DNA from: an uncultured Megasphaera sp.
GTDB taxonomy: Bacteria > Bacillota > Negativicutes > Veillonellales > Megasphaeraceae
Direction of reading: 5' to 3'
Assembly: GCA_900554215.1 (NCBI GenBank)
Contig: USGG01000002.1
Span: 1 to 64,000, forward strand
DNA length: 64,000 bases
Shown here: positions 36,568 to 45,617 of the stretch, piece by piece
How the letters are laid out: each line of letters starts with the position of its first letter
Position numbering within the stretch: position 1 is the stretch's first letter
The notes under the pieces: generated by a model
Databases searched by the model: none
What the model saw: only the letters and a program-made list of their open reading frames with translations
Told to the model about the DNA's origin: nothing
Translations under genes and position numbers: made by a program

Positions 36568-37059
36568 TCATATCTCGGCGATGACGACGGGGTTGCCGTG
36601 CGCCTTGATGAGGCGGATTAGGTCGTCTGCCTGCATCCAGACCGAGGCCCTGTTGTCGTTGGGATGGACGGCGATTTGGTTTCCCATAAAGTCTTTGTCG
36701 AAGACGACGACGACCGACTGTGTTTCGTCGTTCAGGGCGCCTAAGGGCGTGACGGCTCCTTTGGTCAGCTTCAGGTACTTCCACAGGTCGTCTTCAGAGG
36801 CGAAGCTCAGAGGGCGCGAGCCCAGCGTCTGCCGCAGTGCCTTGAGGTTGGCCGTCTTTTCCTGACGGATGACGACAAGGTAGTATGTCCTCTTCTTATC
36901 GTCGCGAAGAAACAGGTTTTTGGCTACGGCCTCGCCGTCGGGGAGGTGCAGGGCGGACATTTCGTCTATGGTGTAGACGGGAATGTGTTCTTTCACATGG
37001 TATTCTATATGGGCAGTTTGTAATACGGATAGTACGGTTTGGGCTTGTTCGGACAGCAT
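36568..37059 (-). CDS. YbaK/ProX-type aminoacyl-tRNA deacylase
   Basis: 163 aa, single editing domain. GEAVAKNLFLRDDKKRTYYLVV, the catalytic-type Lys in EKTANLKAL, KGAVTPLGALND and HPNDNRASVWM are characteristic of the ProXp-ala/PrdX branch, which hydrolyses mischarged Ala-tRNA(Pro). Free-standing, as usual for this branch. Confidence 0.88.
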   Translation of the reverse strand: MLSEQAQTVLSVLQTAHIEYHVKEHIPVYTIDEMSALHLPDGEAVAKNLFLRDDKKRTYYLVVIRQEKTANLKALRQTLGSRPLSFASEDDLWKYLKLTKGAVTPLGALNDETQSVVVVFDKDFMGNQIAVHPNDNRASVWMQADDLIRLIKAHGNPVVIAEI

Positions 37060-37197
37060 AGGAGGGCCTCCCTTGTATAATATTTTATCATATACATAGA
37101 TTTTACATAAAAAAGAAGGTATCTCAAAAAAAAAAGAATAATATTAAGAGATGAGGAAATTTGCTTCGTGAAGATGCCGTAGGCAGGAGGTGGGGGA

Positions 37198-37491
37198 ATG
37201 GACAACGCCATTATTGCATTTTTTCATGATTACGGCGACATACTATTTCTGGCCCTCGGCCTGTATTCCATAGGAGGGGCCGTCAAGCAGTGGTCATGGT
37301 TTGTCAATAACAGCCGGGCCCGCAATGTTGCCGGACATACAGGCGGAACGACGGGAATGCGTATTTTTTATGTTGTCTTAGGATTGGGCTTTTGTATCGT
37401 CGGCCTTATATCGTTTATGACGGGCATATCGGTCTTGTATATCATACCGATGATCAAAGCCGATCCGCTGTCTGTGTTTGAATTATTATAA
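37198..37491 (+). CDS. Small membrane protein, Imm17-like
   Basis: 97 aa with two membrane segments (ILFLALGLYSIGGAV and IFYVVLGLGFCIVGLISFM), separated by WSWFVNNSRARNVAG and a Gly-rich turn before MRIFYVVLG. The spacing and the RIFY-LG block recall Imm17-type immunity proteins, but there is no toxin gene nearby. Ribosome binding site GGAGGTGG. 18 nt before the lipoprotein gene, so likely co-transcribed. Confidence 0.55.
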   Translation: MDNAIIAFFHDYGDILFLALGLYSIGGAVKQWSWFVNNSRARNVAGHTGGTTGMRIFYVVLGLGFCIVGLISFMTGISVLYIIPMIKADPLSVFELL

Positions 37492-37509
37492 GGGAAAGGA
37501 TGAAGCGTT

Positions 37510-38172
37510 ATGAAGAACAAAAAATGGCTGGCGGCGGCACTGATTGCGGTCATGCTGACATCGGGATGCGGCTCGAAGGATACGAAATCTATCGTATGGC
37601 ATTCCAGCGAATCGTCGAAAATCGTCAAACAGATTCAGTCCGATACGTCGCTGACGAAGGACCAGCAGGAATTTTTCCAATCCCTCGCTAAATCGCGAGA
37701 TCAGAAGGCCTATGAAGGAAAGACCGTCGGCGAAATACTCGACGTGTACGCCAAGTGGAAGGCTCAGGTTGAAAAGGACCGGGAGCAGATGAACCAAACG
37801 CTGCAGGTATCCGTCGTCGATAAGGTGAGCCTCGACCAGAACGCCTCGGCCGGACGCATGCATCCTCAGATACAGTTCGATATTTCCATTGCCAACGTAT
37901 CGCAAAACGATATTCAGACCTTCAAAGGGCGGTTCGTCGTTTCCGATGCGTCGGGCAATGAATTGTTCCGCGCCGATTATCTGGACACGATGCCCGTCAT
38001 GGCCGGCGTGACGAGGACCGATACGATTTACACTGATATAAACGACACGAACGAAAAAGAAGTCAAAGCCTATGATTCTCCTCTCAGCGACCTCAAGGTC
38101 ACCTGGGAGCCGACGGCGATGAAGTTTATGGACGGCACGCGCATCGGCGAAGATAAGAATGAACTGCGGTAG
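37510..38172 (+). CDS. Lipoprotein of unknown function
   Basis: 220 aa. Lipoprotein signal KKWLAAALIAVMLTSGC. Helical, charged region up to about 105 (KDQQEFFQSLAKSRDQKAYEG), then a beta-sandwich-like half with IQFDISIANVSQNDIQTFKG, FVVSD and YLDTM, similar in style to FxLYD-type domains. No firm family. Follows the small membrane protein. Confidence 0.65.
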   Translation: MKNKKWLAAALIAVMLTSGCGSKDTKSIVWHSSESSKIVKQIQSDTSLTKDQQEFFQSLAKSRDQKAYEGKTVGEILDVYAKWKAQVEKDREQMNQTLQVSVVDKVSLDQNASAGRMHPQIQFDISIANVSQNDIQTFKGRFVVSDASGNELFRADYLDTMPVMAGVTRTDTIYTDINDTNEKEVKAYDSPLSDLKVTWEPTAMKFMDGTRIGEDKNELR

Positions 38173-38187
38173 CGCGGCATAGAGGAA

Positions 38188-38244
38188 ACGGCACGATACA
38201 CAGGGATGGGGGATCTTCCCCTGCTGTGTTTCGTGTCGTTTTTT
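38188..38244 (+). terminator. Intrinsic terminator
   Basis: ACGGCACGATACACAG pairs imperfectly with CTGTGTTTCGTGTCGT around GGGG/CCCC, then six T. Confidence 0.8.
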
Positions 38245-38291
38245 GTGTGTGATACAATAGAGATACGAATTACGAGATAAGGAGGCTGGCT

Positions 38292-39050
38292 ATGCGGACC
38301 AGTTATGCGTTGAATCACTATATGGACGAAGCGGCGGCGAAGATAGGGAAGATTGCCCATGAGGCCCGTTCCCTGTCGGTCAACGGCACGCTGATGTTGC
38401 AGGATTATCCCTTTTGGCTGTATCATGCCATATTTGCCGATTATTCGACGATCTCTTTTTTGGCCAAGTGCATGTCCGATATCGATTATTTTGATTTGCG
38501 GCCCTTGTATTGTATTTTGCGGTCTTCCTTGGAGAAATACGCCGACCTGGCGAATTTATGCGCCAAGGGACGGACCTATGAATGGTATTTGTGGTATTTG
38601 AACTTCGAGTCCAACGCTATGGAAGCCTATACGGCCGGCGACAGCCGGGAAGGGGCGTCGCTGCGCCGGAAGGCCGACTCGTATAAGCGGCAGTTCATGG
38701 AGCGATGGGAGATTTCCCGCTGCAACCGCCTGACGCGGTATTACGTACTGGGGGACTTTAATCAGCTCATACAAGGCAGCGTCTCTACGGATATCGTCCA
38801 GTTCAACCGCAGTCTTTCGAAAATCGACTCGAAATGCAGCCAGATACTGCATAACAACGTGACCTTTGCGGCACGGCATAACCGGGAGGAAATCAAAGAT
38901 ATCCTGACGTATATACACTACATCATGTTGACGTCCCAATGGATGCTGCCGCGGTTTTACGCCTGGAATCTGCCGGAACTACAGGAAGGCTTGGCACGGC
39001 TGCAGCAGGCCATCGACTGTATTCACCAGGGGAAGGGGTTTATGGAGTAG
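38292..39050 (+). CDS. Uncharacterised helical protein
   Basis: 252 aa, soluble, almost all alpha-helical by composition, rich in Tyr, Arg and Leu. Cys residues are scattered without a metal motif. It shows the general pattern of DUF5677-like helical proteins (CILRSSLEKYADLANLCAKG), but I do not recognise the family. ATG behind AAGGAGGCT. Ends 2 nt before the convergent GpsA-like gene. Confidence 0.55.
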   Translation: MRTSYALNHYMDEAAAKIGKIAHEARSLSVNGTLMLQDYPFWLYHAIFADYSTISFLAKCMSDIDYFDLRPLYCILRSSLEKYADLANLCAKGRTYEWYLWYLNFESNAMEAYTAGDSREGASLRRKADSYKRQFMERWEISRCNRLTRYYVLGDFNQLIQGSVSTDIVQFNRSLSKIDSKCSQILHNNVTFAARHNREEIKDILTYIHYIMLTSQWMLPRFYAWNLPELQEGLARLQQAIDCIHQGKGFME

Positions 39051-39052
39051 GC

Positions 39053-40012
39053 TTATTCGGCCTTGGTGGAGCGCAGGAAGAGCTGCTCCAGCATGGCGTG
39101 GGGGTCCTTGCCGAGCTTGACGATGCTGTACAGGACCTGCGTAATGGGCAATTCGACGCCGACTTGTCTGGAAAGGTCTACGAGAGCCTCTGTTGTATAA
39201 ACGCCTTCAGCCAGCTTATGAAACGGTTTTCCTTGGATGAAATCTTCGCCGAAGCGGCGGTTGTTGCTGTGGGCCGAAAAGAGCGTCGCTTCGTAATCGC
39301 CTAAGTGGCTGAGGCCGTAGACGGTCATGGCATTGCCGCCCAGTTTTTTAATCAGGACGGACAGCTCGTGAGTGCCTCTGGCCATGAGTGCCCCTTTGAG
39401 GCTCGTAAGGCCTGCGCCGTCGAGCATGCCGGCGGCGATGCCCATGACGTTTTTGGCAGCTGCCCCGATTTCAATGCCCAAAAGGTCTTGTCCGTAGTAG
39501 AAGCGGATGAGGGGGCTGGTGAAGACGTCGACGAGGCGGCGCGTCAGGTCCATGTCGCGGGAGGCCATGACCATGCAGTTCGGCATGCCGGCGACGAAGT
39601 CCTGTACGTGGCCCGGGCCGACCCAGACGGCGGTCTGCACGTCGGGCCCCAGCTCTTCCTCCATGACTGTCGTGAGGCGCTTGCCGCTGCCGATTTCAAG
39701 GCCCTTCATGGCCAGGACGAAAGGCAGGGATGGGGAAAATTCCGTTTCCCGAAGCTGTCCGGCGAAGGCGCGGAGCTGCTGGGCGCTGATGGAAATGATG
39801 CAGACGTCGGCCTTATGCAGGGCGTCGGCCAAATCATCGGTCAGGGCGATAGACGAGGGCAAGGTCAGGTATTCGTTTTTTCCCGTGCAGCGAAGGGTTT
39901 CCAGATTGCGGGACGACGGGCGGCCCCATAAGGTGACGGTGTGGCCGATGCGGTCGGCGTACCAGGCGTGGAAAGCACCCCAGCGGCCGCAGCCTAAGAC
40001 GGTAATATTCAT
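39053..40012 (-). CDS. Divergent NAD(P)-dependent glycerol-3-phosphate dehydrogenase (GpsA-like)
   Basis: 319 aa. Rossmann start ITVLGCGRWGAFHAWYAD (family: GxGxWGTALA), then a GpsA C-terminal domain: EIGAAAKNVMGIAAGMLDG with the catalytic Lys, GLSHLGDYEATLFSAHSNNR, RRFGEDFIQGK. The middle block, normally GPSFAxE with PT, reads GPGHVQDFVAGMPN. Makes glycerol-3-phosphate for phospholipids if active. The deviations suggest a paralogue or a different polyol-phosphate substrate. Confidence 0.8.
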   Translation of the reverse strand: MNITVLGCGRWGAFHAWYADRIGHTVTLWGRPSSRNLETLRCTGKNEYLTLPSSIALTDDLADALHKADVCIISISAQQLRAFAGQLRETEFSPSLPFVLAMKGLEIGSGKRLTTVMEEELGPDVQTAVWVGPGHVQDFVAGMPNCMVMASRDMDLTRRLVDVFTSPLIRFYYGQDLLGIEIGAAAKNVMGIAAGMLDGAGLTSLKGALMARGTHELSVLIKKLGGNAMTVYGLSHLGDYEATLFSAHSNNRRFGEDFIQGKPFHKLAEGVYTTEALVDLSRQVGVELPITQVLYSIVKLGKDPHAMLEQLFLRSTKAE

Positions 40013-40206
40013 GAGTGTCCTCCTGATAGATTTTTTTCCATTATACCATACTTACATAGGCGTTACAGCGTGAAGCGTGGTGTAAATGTTTTATGTTTAC
40101 AGATTATAACGCATATACATAAAATATATTAGGAAAATCTGGCGATGATATTTACTAACTTACGAAAATGTAGTACGGTTATACAAAAGCATAAAAGCGT
40201 TTAACG

Positions 40207-40251
40207 CGAGCACGATGAAGTGTACACTGTTCATCGTGCTCGTTTTCGTTT
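40207..40251 (+). terminator. Terminator hairpin in the leader of the PucR gene
   Basis: CGAGCACGATGAA (40207-40219) and TTCATCGTGCTCG (40230-40242) form a perfect 13-bp stem followed by TTTTCGTTT. It ends 15 nt before the GTG start and lies on the gene's own strand, while the upstream neighbour points away. No room for a promoter after it, so it acts as a leader attenuator. The 40013-40206 stretch is AT-rich promoter DNA without a gene. Confidence 0.75.
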
Positions 40252-40266
40252 AAGGGGGCGAAACAT

Positions 40267-41406
40267 GTGGTTGTCACAGTAGGGTTTTTATATGCTAAAA
40301 GTCAGAAAGTATACAAGATGCAGTGCCTGACAGGAACGCAGGGCTTTGACAGCCGTGTTTCGTGGATACACATTATAGAAAACAAGGAATCCGCTTTGTT
40401 TTTACACGGCGGGGAACTGGTGTTTTGCACGGGAAGTATCTATAACGGCGAAGAGTGGCTGCTGGATTATATCAAGAAGTTACAGAAAAGCAGAGCTAGC
40501 GGATTGGTGATCAACATCGGCCCTTTTATACGCAGCGTTCCGAAATCCGTCGCGGCGTTTTGCGAACAACGCGGATTTCCCCTGTTCGTTATTCCGTGGA
40601 GCGTGCGGTTAGTTGATATTACCCGTTATTTATGCCAGTTTATCATTGAAGAGGAAACTAGAGAACAACAATTTCTCCAATATTTCCTGTTTATTCTCAT
40701 GCATCCGGGCCAGTGCGGCAATGCTTGCCGAGCCCTGCGGACGTACGGCATAGATATCGATAAGGCCTTCCGTGTTTTCGTCGTCCGTCCGGCAGAACGC
40801 CGCCGTCTCGACGAGGCGGCGGCGCAGATGAGTGCTTGCGAGCCCGACGTCCACGTTTTGACGTACGGCGACGCTCTGGTATGCGTAGCGCCGGACGAAG
40901 GCGAATCAAGCGCATGGAGCAGGGCCTGGGAATGGCGTGAATACTTTCTGGGCCGAGACCTTTCCGTTACGGTTTGCGTCGGCTCGGCCGTACCTTCTGT
41001 CGAACGGTTGTCTGAAAGCTATACGCGGGCGTCAGCTATGACGGCTCTCGTTTCGGAAACGCGGCCCGTCGTACAATATGAGCGCGTCGGCGTGTATAAG
41101 CTGCTGCTGGACGGTCCTTCACCAGGCACGCTGCGGCAATTTTACGACGATACGATGAAAGGGCTGGACGAATACGACGCCGCTCATCATTCGTCGCTGG
41201 TGGAGACTCTGGAATATTACCTGTCTCATCGCTGCAGTATTAAGGATACGGCAGTTCACGAAGTGGTTCACCGCAATACGGTGCTGTATAAACTGAATAA
41301 GATAGAAACTATTACGGGGAAGAAACTAAACGAAGAAGAAGATAAGCTGGATATTCTCATCGCGCTGAAAATCAAGAAGCTGTTTTCCATACAGAAAGAC
41401 GGATGA
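40267..41406 (+). CDS. PucR family transcriptional regulator
   Basis: 379 aa. N-terminal PucR sensor domain to about residue 120 (GFDSRVSWIHIIENKESALFL, ELVFCTGSIY), a middle GGDEF-like domain (VTVCVGSAVPSVERLSESY) and a C-terminal helix-turn-helix (LVETLEYYLSHRCSIKDTAVHEVV... RNTVLYKLNKIE). GTG start with AAGGGGGCG. Regulators of this type respond to purines, amino acids or amines. First gene of a unit with the dehydrogenase and racemase genes. Confidence 0.9.
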   Translation: MVVTVGFLYAKSQKVYKMQCLTGTQGFDSRVSWIHIIENKESALFLHGGELVFCTGSIYNGEEWLLDYIKKLQKSRASGLVINIGPFIRSVPKSVAAFCEQRGFPLFVIPWSVRLVDITRYLCQFIIEEETREQQFLQYFLFILMHPGQCGNACRALRTYGIDIDKAFRVFVVRPAERRRLDEAAAQMSACEPDVHVLTYGDALVCVAPDEGESSAWSRAWEWREYFLGRDLSVTVCVGSAVPSVERLSESYTRASAMTALVSETRPVVQYERVGVYKLLLDGPSPGTLRQFYDDTMKGLDEYDAAHHSSLVETLEYYLSHRCSIKDTAVHEVVHRNTVLYKLNKIETITGKKLNEEEDKLDILIALKIKKLFSIQKDG

Positions 41407-41455
41407 ATCGGCGCGTGATAGTATACATCATCATTATAGGCAGGGGGAGTTTGGT

Positions 41456-42550
41456 ATGTTTACGTATGAAATGCCGACGAAATTGTATTTCGGGAAAGGA
41501 TGCGTTGCCCAATCCGTGGCAGATATGGCGGCGCTGGGCAAGAAAGCCCTGATCGTTACGGGACGCAGTTCGGCGAAGCGAAACGGATCGCAGGACGCTG
41601 TCGTCGCCGTACTGGAATCGGCAGGCCTCGGCTGGGTCCTGTTCGACGAAGTAGAAGCGAACCCATCTGTCGAAACCGTGCGGAACGGCGCGGAGATAGG
41701 GCGGAAGGAACAGGTTGACTTTGTCATCGGCATTGGCGGCGGTTCGCCTATGGACGCAGCTAAAGTGATCTCCTTATTATGCACGAATGATTTGGACGAC
41801 GAGATGCTGTTTACAGGGCCGTACGGAGCGCCGCCCCTGCCTATTGTCACCGTTCCTACGACGTCTGGCACGGGCAGCGAAGTGACGAAAATCAGTATCC
41901 TGACCAATCATAAGGCCGGCACGAAGCAGGGCGTCAAATCGCCGATGCTGTATCCGAAGCTGTCTTTGGCCGATCCGTCCTTTACGATGGGCGTACCGGA
42001 ACACGTGACGATCGACACGGCTATCGACGCCTTGTCTCATGCGATAGAAGGCTATATGGCGAAGGATGCGACGCCTGTCAGCGACGTATGGGCTGAAGAA
42101 GCCCTGCGCTTTTTCGGCCTTCATCTGACGCAGCTGCGCGGCACGCTGTCCTATGCCGTCCGCGAAGACCTCATGTATGCTTCGACCTTGGCGGGCATCA
42201 TCATTTCCCAGGCTGGTACGACGCTGGTACACGGCATGGGATATTGCCTGACGTATTACAGGGGTTTTTCGCATGGCCGGGCCAACGGCCTGCTGCTGCC
42301 TCAGTACATGAAGCTCATGGAAGAATCCGTGGCCGATAAAGCCCAGCGCGTATGGGAATTGCTGGGATTCGCCGGCTCCGATGACTTCGAAGCATTTATG
42401 AAAGATCTCATGCCCGATACGGTCACGCTGTCTGAAGAAGAAATTGAGAAATTTACGACGATGGTCATGAAGACGGCTTCCGTCAAGGCGACGTCGTACG
42501 ATGTGACGGCAGGCGTCGTAGCCCGTATATACGCTCATATATCTAAATGA
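41456..42550 (+). CDS. Iron-containing alcohol dehydrogenase
   Basis: 364 aa group III alcohol dehydrogenase. NAD-binding GIGGGSPMDAAKVIS, PTTSGTGSEVT, and metal-ligand residues: Asp in TIDTAIDALSHAIEGY, the His of that segment, His in VHGMGY and His in FSHGRANGLLLP. In this setting, an aldehyde made by the class III aminotransferase (sulfoacetaldehyde, succinate semialdehyde or malonate semialdehyde) is a sensible substrate. ATG follows GGGGGAG. Confidence 0.92.
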   Translation: MFTYEMPTKLYFGKGCVAQSVADMAALGKKALIVTGRSSAKRNGSQDAVVAVLESAGLGWVLFDEVEANPSVETVRNGAEIGRKEQVDFVIGIGGGSPMDAAKVISLLCTNDLDDEMLFTGPYGAPPLPIVTVPTTSGTGSEVTKISILTNHKAGTKQGVKSPMLYPKLSLADPSFTMGVPEHVTIDTAIDALSHAIEGYMAKDATPVSDVWAEEALRFFGLHLTQLRGTLSYAVREDLMYASTLAGIIISQAGTTLVHGMGYCLTYYRGFSHGRANGLLLPQYMKLMEESVADKAQRVWELLGFAGSDDFEAFMKDLMPDTVTLSEEEIEKFTTMVMKTASVKATSYDVTAGVVARIYAHISK

Positions 42551-42599
42551 CGGCCTGACGGCGTTTGCCCGGCCGGGGTTATGGGAGGTGCGAAGGATT

Positions 42600-43835
42600 A
42601 TGGCTATATGCGAAACCATAAACGCAGATGTATTGCAGTGTACTGAATCATTTTCGAGGCGTCCTATGTGGGCGCAGGTCGATTTGGATGCGGCGGCGTA
42701 TAATATGCAGCATATTCGGCGTCTTGTCGGCGCCCATACGCTGATTATGGCCGTCGTCAAAGCCGATGCGTACGGATGCGGCGCCGTGGCGATGGCCCGC
42801 GTGTTTTTGCAGAACGGCGCGGACCAGCTGGCCGTGGCCTGTCTGGACGAAGCCGTCGAGCTGCGCCGCGCCGGTATTACGGCCCCTATCTTGGTGTTGG
42901 GACATACAGATGGGTGGCGCGCAGCGGAAGTCGTGGGCTATCATATCGATGTAGCCGTGTTTCATTACGACGACGCAAAGCTTTTTTCGCAGGAAGCCGA
43001 ACGGACGCAGCAGACCGTGCGCTTCCATATTGCCGTAGACAGCGGCATGGGACGTATCGGCTACAAGCTGTCGGAACGAAGCGTTGAAGAGATAAAGCGC
43101 ATCAAGGCCCTGCCCTGTGTGATGATGGAAGGGATATTTACGCATTTTGCCGTGGCCGACGACGCGGCAGACGACGCCTGCGCGTACACGAAGGAGCAAT
43201 TCTTTCAGTTTACACAGATGTACCGCTGGCTGTGGGAAGAAGGCGTGTCATTCCGCCTCCGTCACTGCGACAACAGTGCCGGCGTCCTGGCGTATCCGGC
43301 GTTTTTCTGCAACATGGTGCGTCCCGGTATTATTCAGTACGGCTATAATCCCTTCGGTGCGGCGCGTCCTCCGAAGTTTGTACCGCATCCCGTCATGTCC
43401 CTGCGCTGCTGTATTACCCATGTGAAGCGCCTGGAAGAAGGCGAGACCGTAGGATACGGCCGCAGGTTCAGGGCGCGTCGTCCTACCTTGGTTGCCACCT
43501 TGCCGTTAGGCTATGCCGACGGATATTCCCGCCTCCTGTCCAACCGGGCCGACGTATTGGTACGGGGACGGCGCGTCCCTCAAATCGGCAATATATGCAT
43601 GGATCAGTGCATGATAGACGTTACCGATATTCCTGACGTGCGCGTAGGCGACGAATGCGTGTTGTTTGGTCGTCAGGGAAACGAATATATTGGAGCGGAC
43701 GAGCTGGCACGCATCATAGGGACGATACCTCATGAAGTGCTCTGCAATATCGGCCGCCGCGTCCCCCGCGTATATGTCGAAAAGGGTCGTTGCGTCGGCC
43801 GGACGGAATATTTATTTCAAACGCAGCACTTTTAG
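42600..43835 (+). CDS. alr: Alanine racemase
   Basis: 411 aa from ATG 42600. Fold-III PLP enzyme: PMWAQVDLDAAAYNMQHIR, PLP lysine in AVVKADAYGCGAVAMARV, SGMGRIGYK, MVRPGIIQYGYNPFG, and GYADGYSRLLSNRADVLV before the catalytic-Tyr region NICMDQCMIDVT. N-terminal 20 residues are an extension. Placed in an amine-catabolism operon, it may convert the L-alanine released by a pyruvate-linked transaminase, rather than serve only the cell wall. Confidence 0.92.
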   Translation: MAICETINADVLQCTESFSRRPMWAQVDLDAAAYNMQHIRRLVGAHTLIMAVVKADAYGCGAVAMARVFLQNGADQLAVACLDEAVELRRAGITAPILVLGHTDGWRAAEVVGYHIDVAVFHYDDAKLFSQEAERTQQTVRFHIAVDSGMGRIGYKLSERSVEEIKRIKALPCVMMEGIFTHFAVADDAADDACAYTKEQFFQFTQMYRWLWEEGVSFRLRHCDNSAGVLAYPAFFCNMVRPGIIQYGYNPFGAARPPKFVPHPVMSLRCCITHVKRLEEGETVGYGRRFRARRPTLVATLPLGYADGYSRLLSNRADVLVRGRRVPQIGNICMDQCMIDVTDIPDVRVGDECVLFGRQGNEYIGADELARIIGTIPHEVLCNIGRRVPRVYVEKGRCVGRTEYLFQTQHF

Positions 43836-43977
43836 CTTTAATGAACTGCCGCGTTCATATTGCGCGAAAGAGATGCGAGACCCTTCGGTTCGAAAGAATG
43901 GGAACTGTTAGGTTTACTTTAGGATAAATATTTGTAAATCAAAAAATACAATGGAAAATATTTAATATATTCGATTA

Positions 43978-43993
43978 TTGTGCATGTACACAA
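43978..43993. promoter_or_regulatory. Palindrome upstream of the class III aminotransferase
   Basis: TTGTGCATGTACACAA has arms TTGTG and CACAA with a 6-nt centre. Candidate regulator site in the 289-nt interval 43836-44124, which holds no gene. Confidence 0.35.
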
Positions 43994-44053
43994 CAAAGTT
44001 TATAGTTTTGTCATATTGTTTTATCGTATGGCCTATGACATAATAAACCCAAG

Positions 44054-44096
44054 AAAAAGCAACGGCGCTTTTCCATAAGAACGCCGCTGCTTTTTT
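44054..44096 (+). terminator. Terminator hairpin in the leader of the aminotransferase gene
   Basis: AAAAAGCA..CGGCG pairs with CGCCG..TGCTTTTT (13 bp, one mismatch), then a T run. It is 28 nt before the start codon, so the promoter must lie upstream and the hairpin in the leader. It may also end the racemase transcript. Confidence 0.7.
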
Positions 44097-44124
44097 AGTA
44101 TTATAACGCCAGGGGGATGATTTC

Positions 44125-45447
44125 ATGACAGGACAAGAAATACGCGATATGGATTTAAAATATAATCTGCATTCGTGGTCGAAGCAGAAGGGGCTGAAGC
44201 CCTTAGTCATTACGAAGGCGGAGGGCATCTATTTATGGGACAGCGACGGCAAGCGGTATATGGATATGTCGTCGGAGCTGGTCAATGCCAATGTCGGCCA
44301 CGGCAATAAGGAAATCGTCGAAGCCATCAAGGAGCAGGCCGACAAGTATTGTTTCTTATCTCCGGGATTTGCCGTAGAGCCGAGAGCTATTTTGGCCAAA
44401 ATGGTCATCGAACGGATGCCCGACAACATGGGGAAGGTATTTTTTACCAACGGCGGCGCCGACGCCAATGAAAACGCGATCAAGATGGCCCGTTTGTATA
44501 CGGGGCGTTATAAAATCATGAGCCGGTACCGCAGCTATCACGGTTCGTCCTTCGGCGCCGGCAATATCAGCGGCGAGCCGCGGCGTTACGCTTTAGAGCC
44601 GGGGATTCCGGGATTCATCAAGTTTTTCGACCCCTACGTATACCGGGAAGCCATTTCCTTTGACAGCGAAGAAGCGGCGACGAAATTTTATCTCGCAAAG
44701 CTGCGGGAACAGGTCGTATATGAAAATCCATCGTCCATCGCGGCCATCGTCATGGAAACCATTACGGGCTCCAACGGCGTCATCATTCCGCCGAAGGGCT
44801 ATCTGGAAGGCGTGCGCAGAATCTGCGACGAATTCGGCATCATGATGATTTGCGACGAAGTCATGGCCGGCTGGTGCCGGACGGGCAAGATGTTCGCCTT
44901 TGAACATTTCAACGTCAAGCCTGATATCGTGTCCTTTGCCAAGGGCATTACGTGCGGCTACGTGCAGCTGGGCGGCGTCGCCGTTTCCAAGGACATCGCC
45001 GCGTTTTTCGACGACCACGTCTTGTCCTGCGGCCTGACGTACAGCGGCCATCCGCTGGCCTGTGCCGCCGGCATCGCCTGCCTGAAGTACTACGATTCGG
45101 CCCATATCTTAGAGAACGTAAACGCCGTAGGCGCCGTGCTGGGCGAGCTGGAAGAAGGGCTGAAAGAAAAGCACGCCTGCGTTGGAGACGTCCGCTATAT
45201 CGGGCTATGGTCGGCTATCGAGCTGGTAAAGGACAAGAATACGAAGGAACCCCTCGTGCCGTATGGGAAGGACGAACAAGGCGTGATGGCTTCTATCGTG
45301 CAGTCGTTGATCCGCAAGGGATTTTACACGTATTCACACGAAAATATGATTATCGTCGCGCCGCCCCTGATCATTACGAAGGAACAGCTTTTGGAAGCTA
45401 TGGATATTCTGGACGGCGTACTCGGTGAGGTAGACGCCATGATATAG
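44125..45447 (+). CDS. Class III aminotransferase (taurine/omega-amino acid type)
   Basis: 440 aa. DLKYNLHSWSKQKGLKPL at the start, GGADANENAIKMARLYTGR, the Asp of ICDEVMAGWCRTGKMF, and the PLP lysine in SFAKGITCGYVQLGGVAV. The N-terminal YNLHSWSKQ pattern and FIKFFDPYVYR resemble taurine:pyruvate or taurine:2-oxoglutarate aminotransferases; beta-alanine or GABA are alternatives. Product would be a semialdehyde for the nearby iron alcohol dehydrogenase. Confidence 0.88.
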   Translation: MTGQEIRDMDLKYNLHSWSKQKGLKPLVITKAEGIYLWDSDGKRYMDMSSELVNANVGHGNKEIVEAIKEQADKYCFLSPGFAVEPRAILAKMVIERMPDNMGKVFFTNGGADANENAIKMARLYTGRYKIMSRYRSYHGSSFGAGNISGEPRRYALEPGIPGFIKFFDPYVYREAISFDSEEAATKFYLAKLREQVVYENPSSIAAIVMETITGSNGVIIPPKGYLEGVRRICDEFGIMMICDEVMAGWCRTGKMFAFEHFNVKPDIVSFAKGITCGYVQLGGVAVSKDIAAFFDDHVLSCGLTYSGHPLACAAGIACLKYYDSAHILENVNAVGAVLGELEEGLKEKHACVGDVRYIGLWSAIELVKDKNTKEPLVPYGKDEQGVMASIVQSLIRKGFYTYSHENMIIVAPPLIITKEQLLEAMDILDGVLGEVDAMI

Positions 45448-45617
45448 CGGGGGCTTCTCGCAGCGTGCATGGAGAGCGCACGTTTGATGGCCTGTCGGGG
45501 TTAGATATTTAAGCGGTGCAGAGATTTTCTAAAAATGTTTGTGCAGATGTCTAATTGCTTTTTGTATTTTTAAGTGTTAAACTTATTTCATTCCAAAAAT
45601 AAAATATTTCAAATGAC

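Noticed and set aside
40090..45600. Common sequence motif in the promoters of the three terminator-led units
   Set aside because: A partial TTGTGCA...ATGT similarity appears in two of the three leaders only; too weak to claim a shared regulator site.
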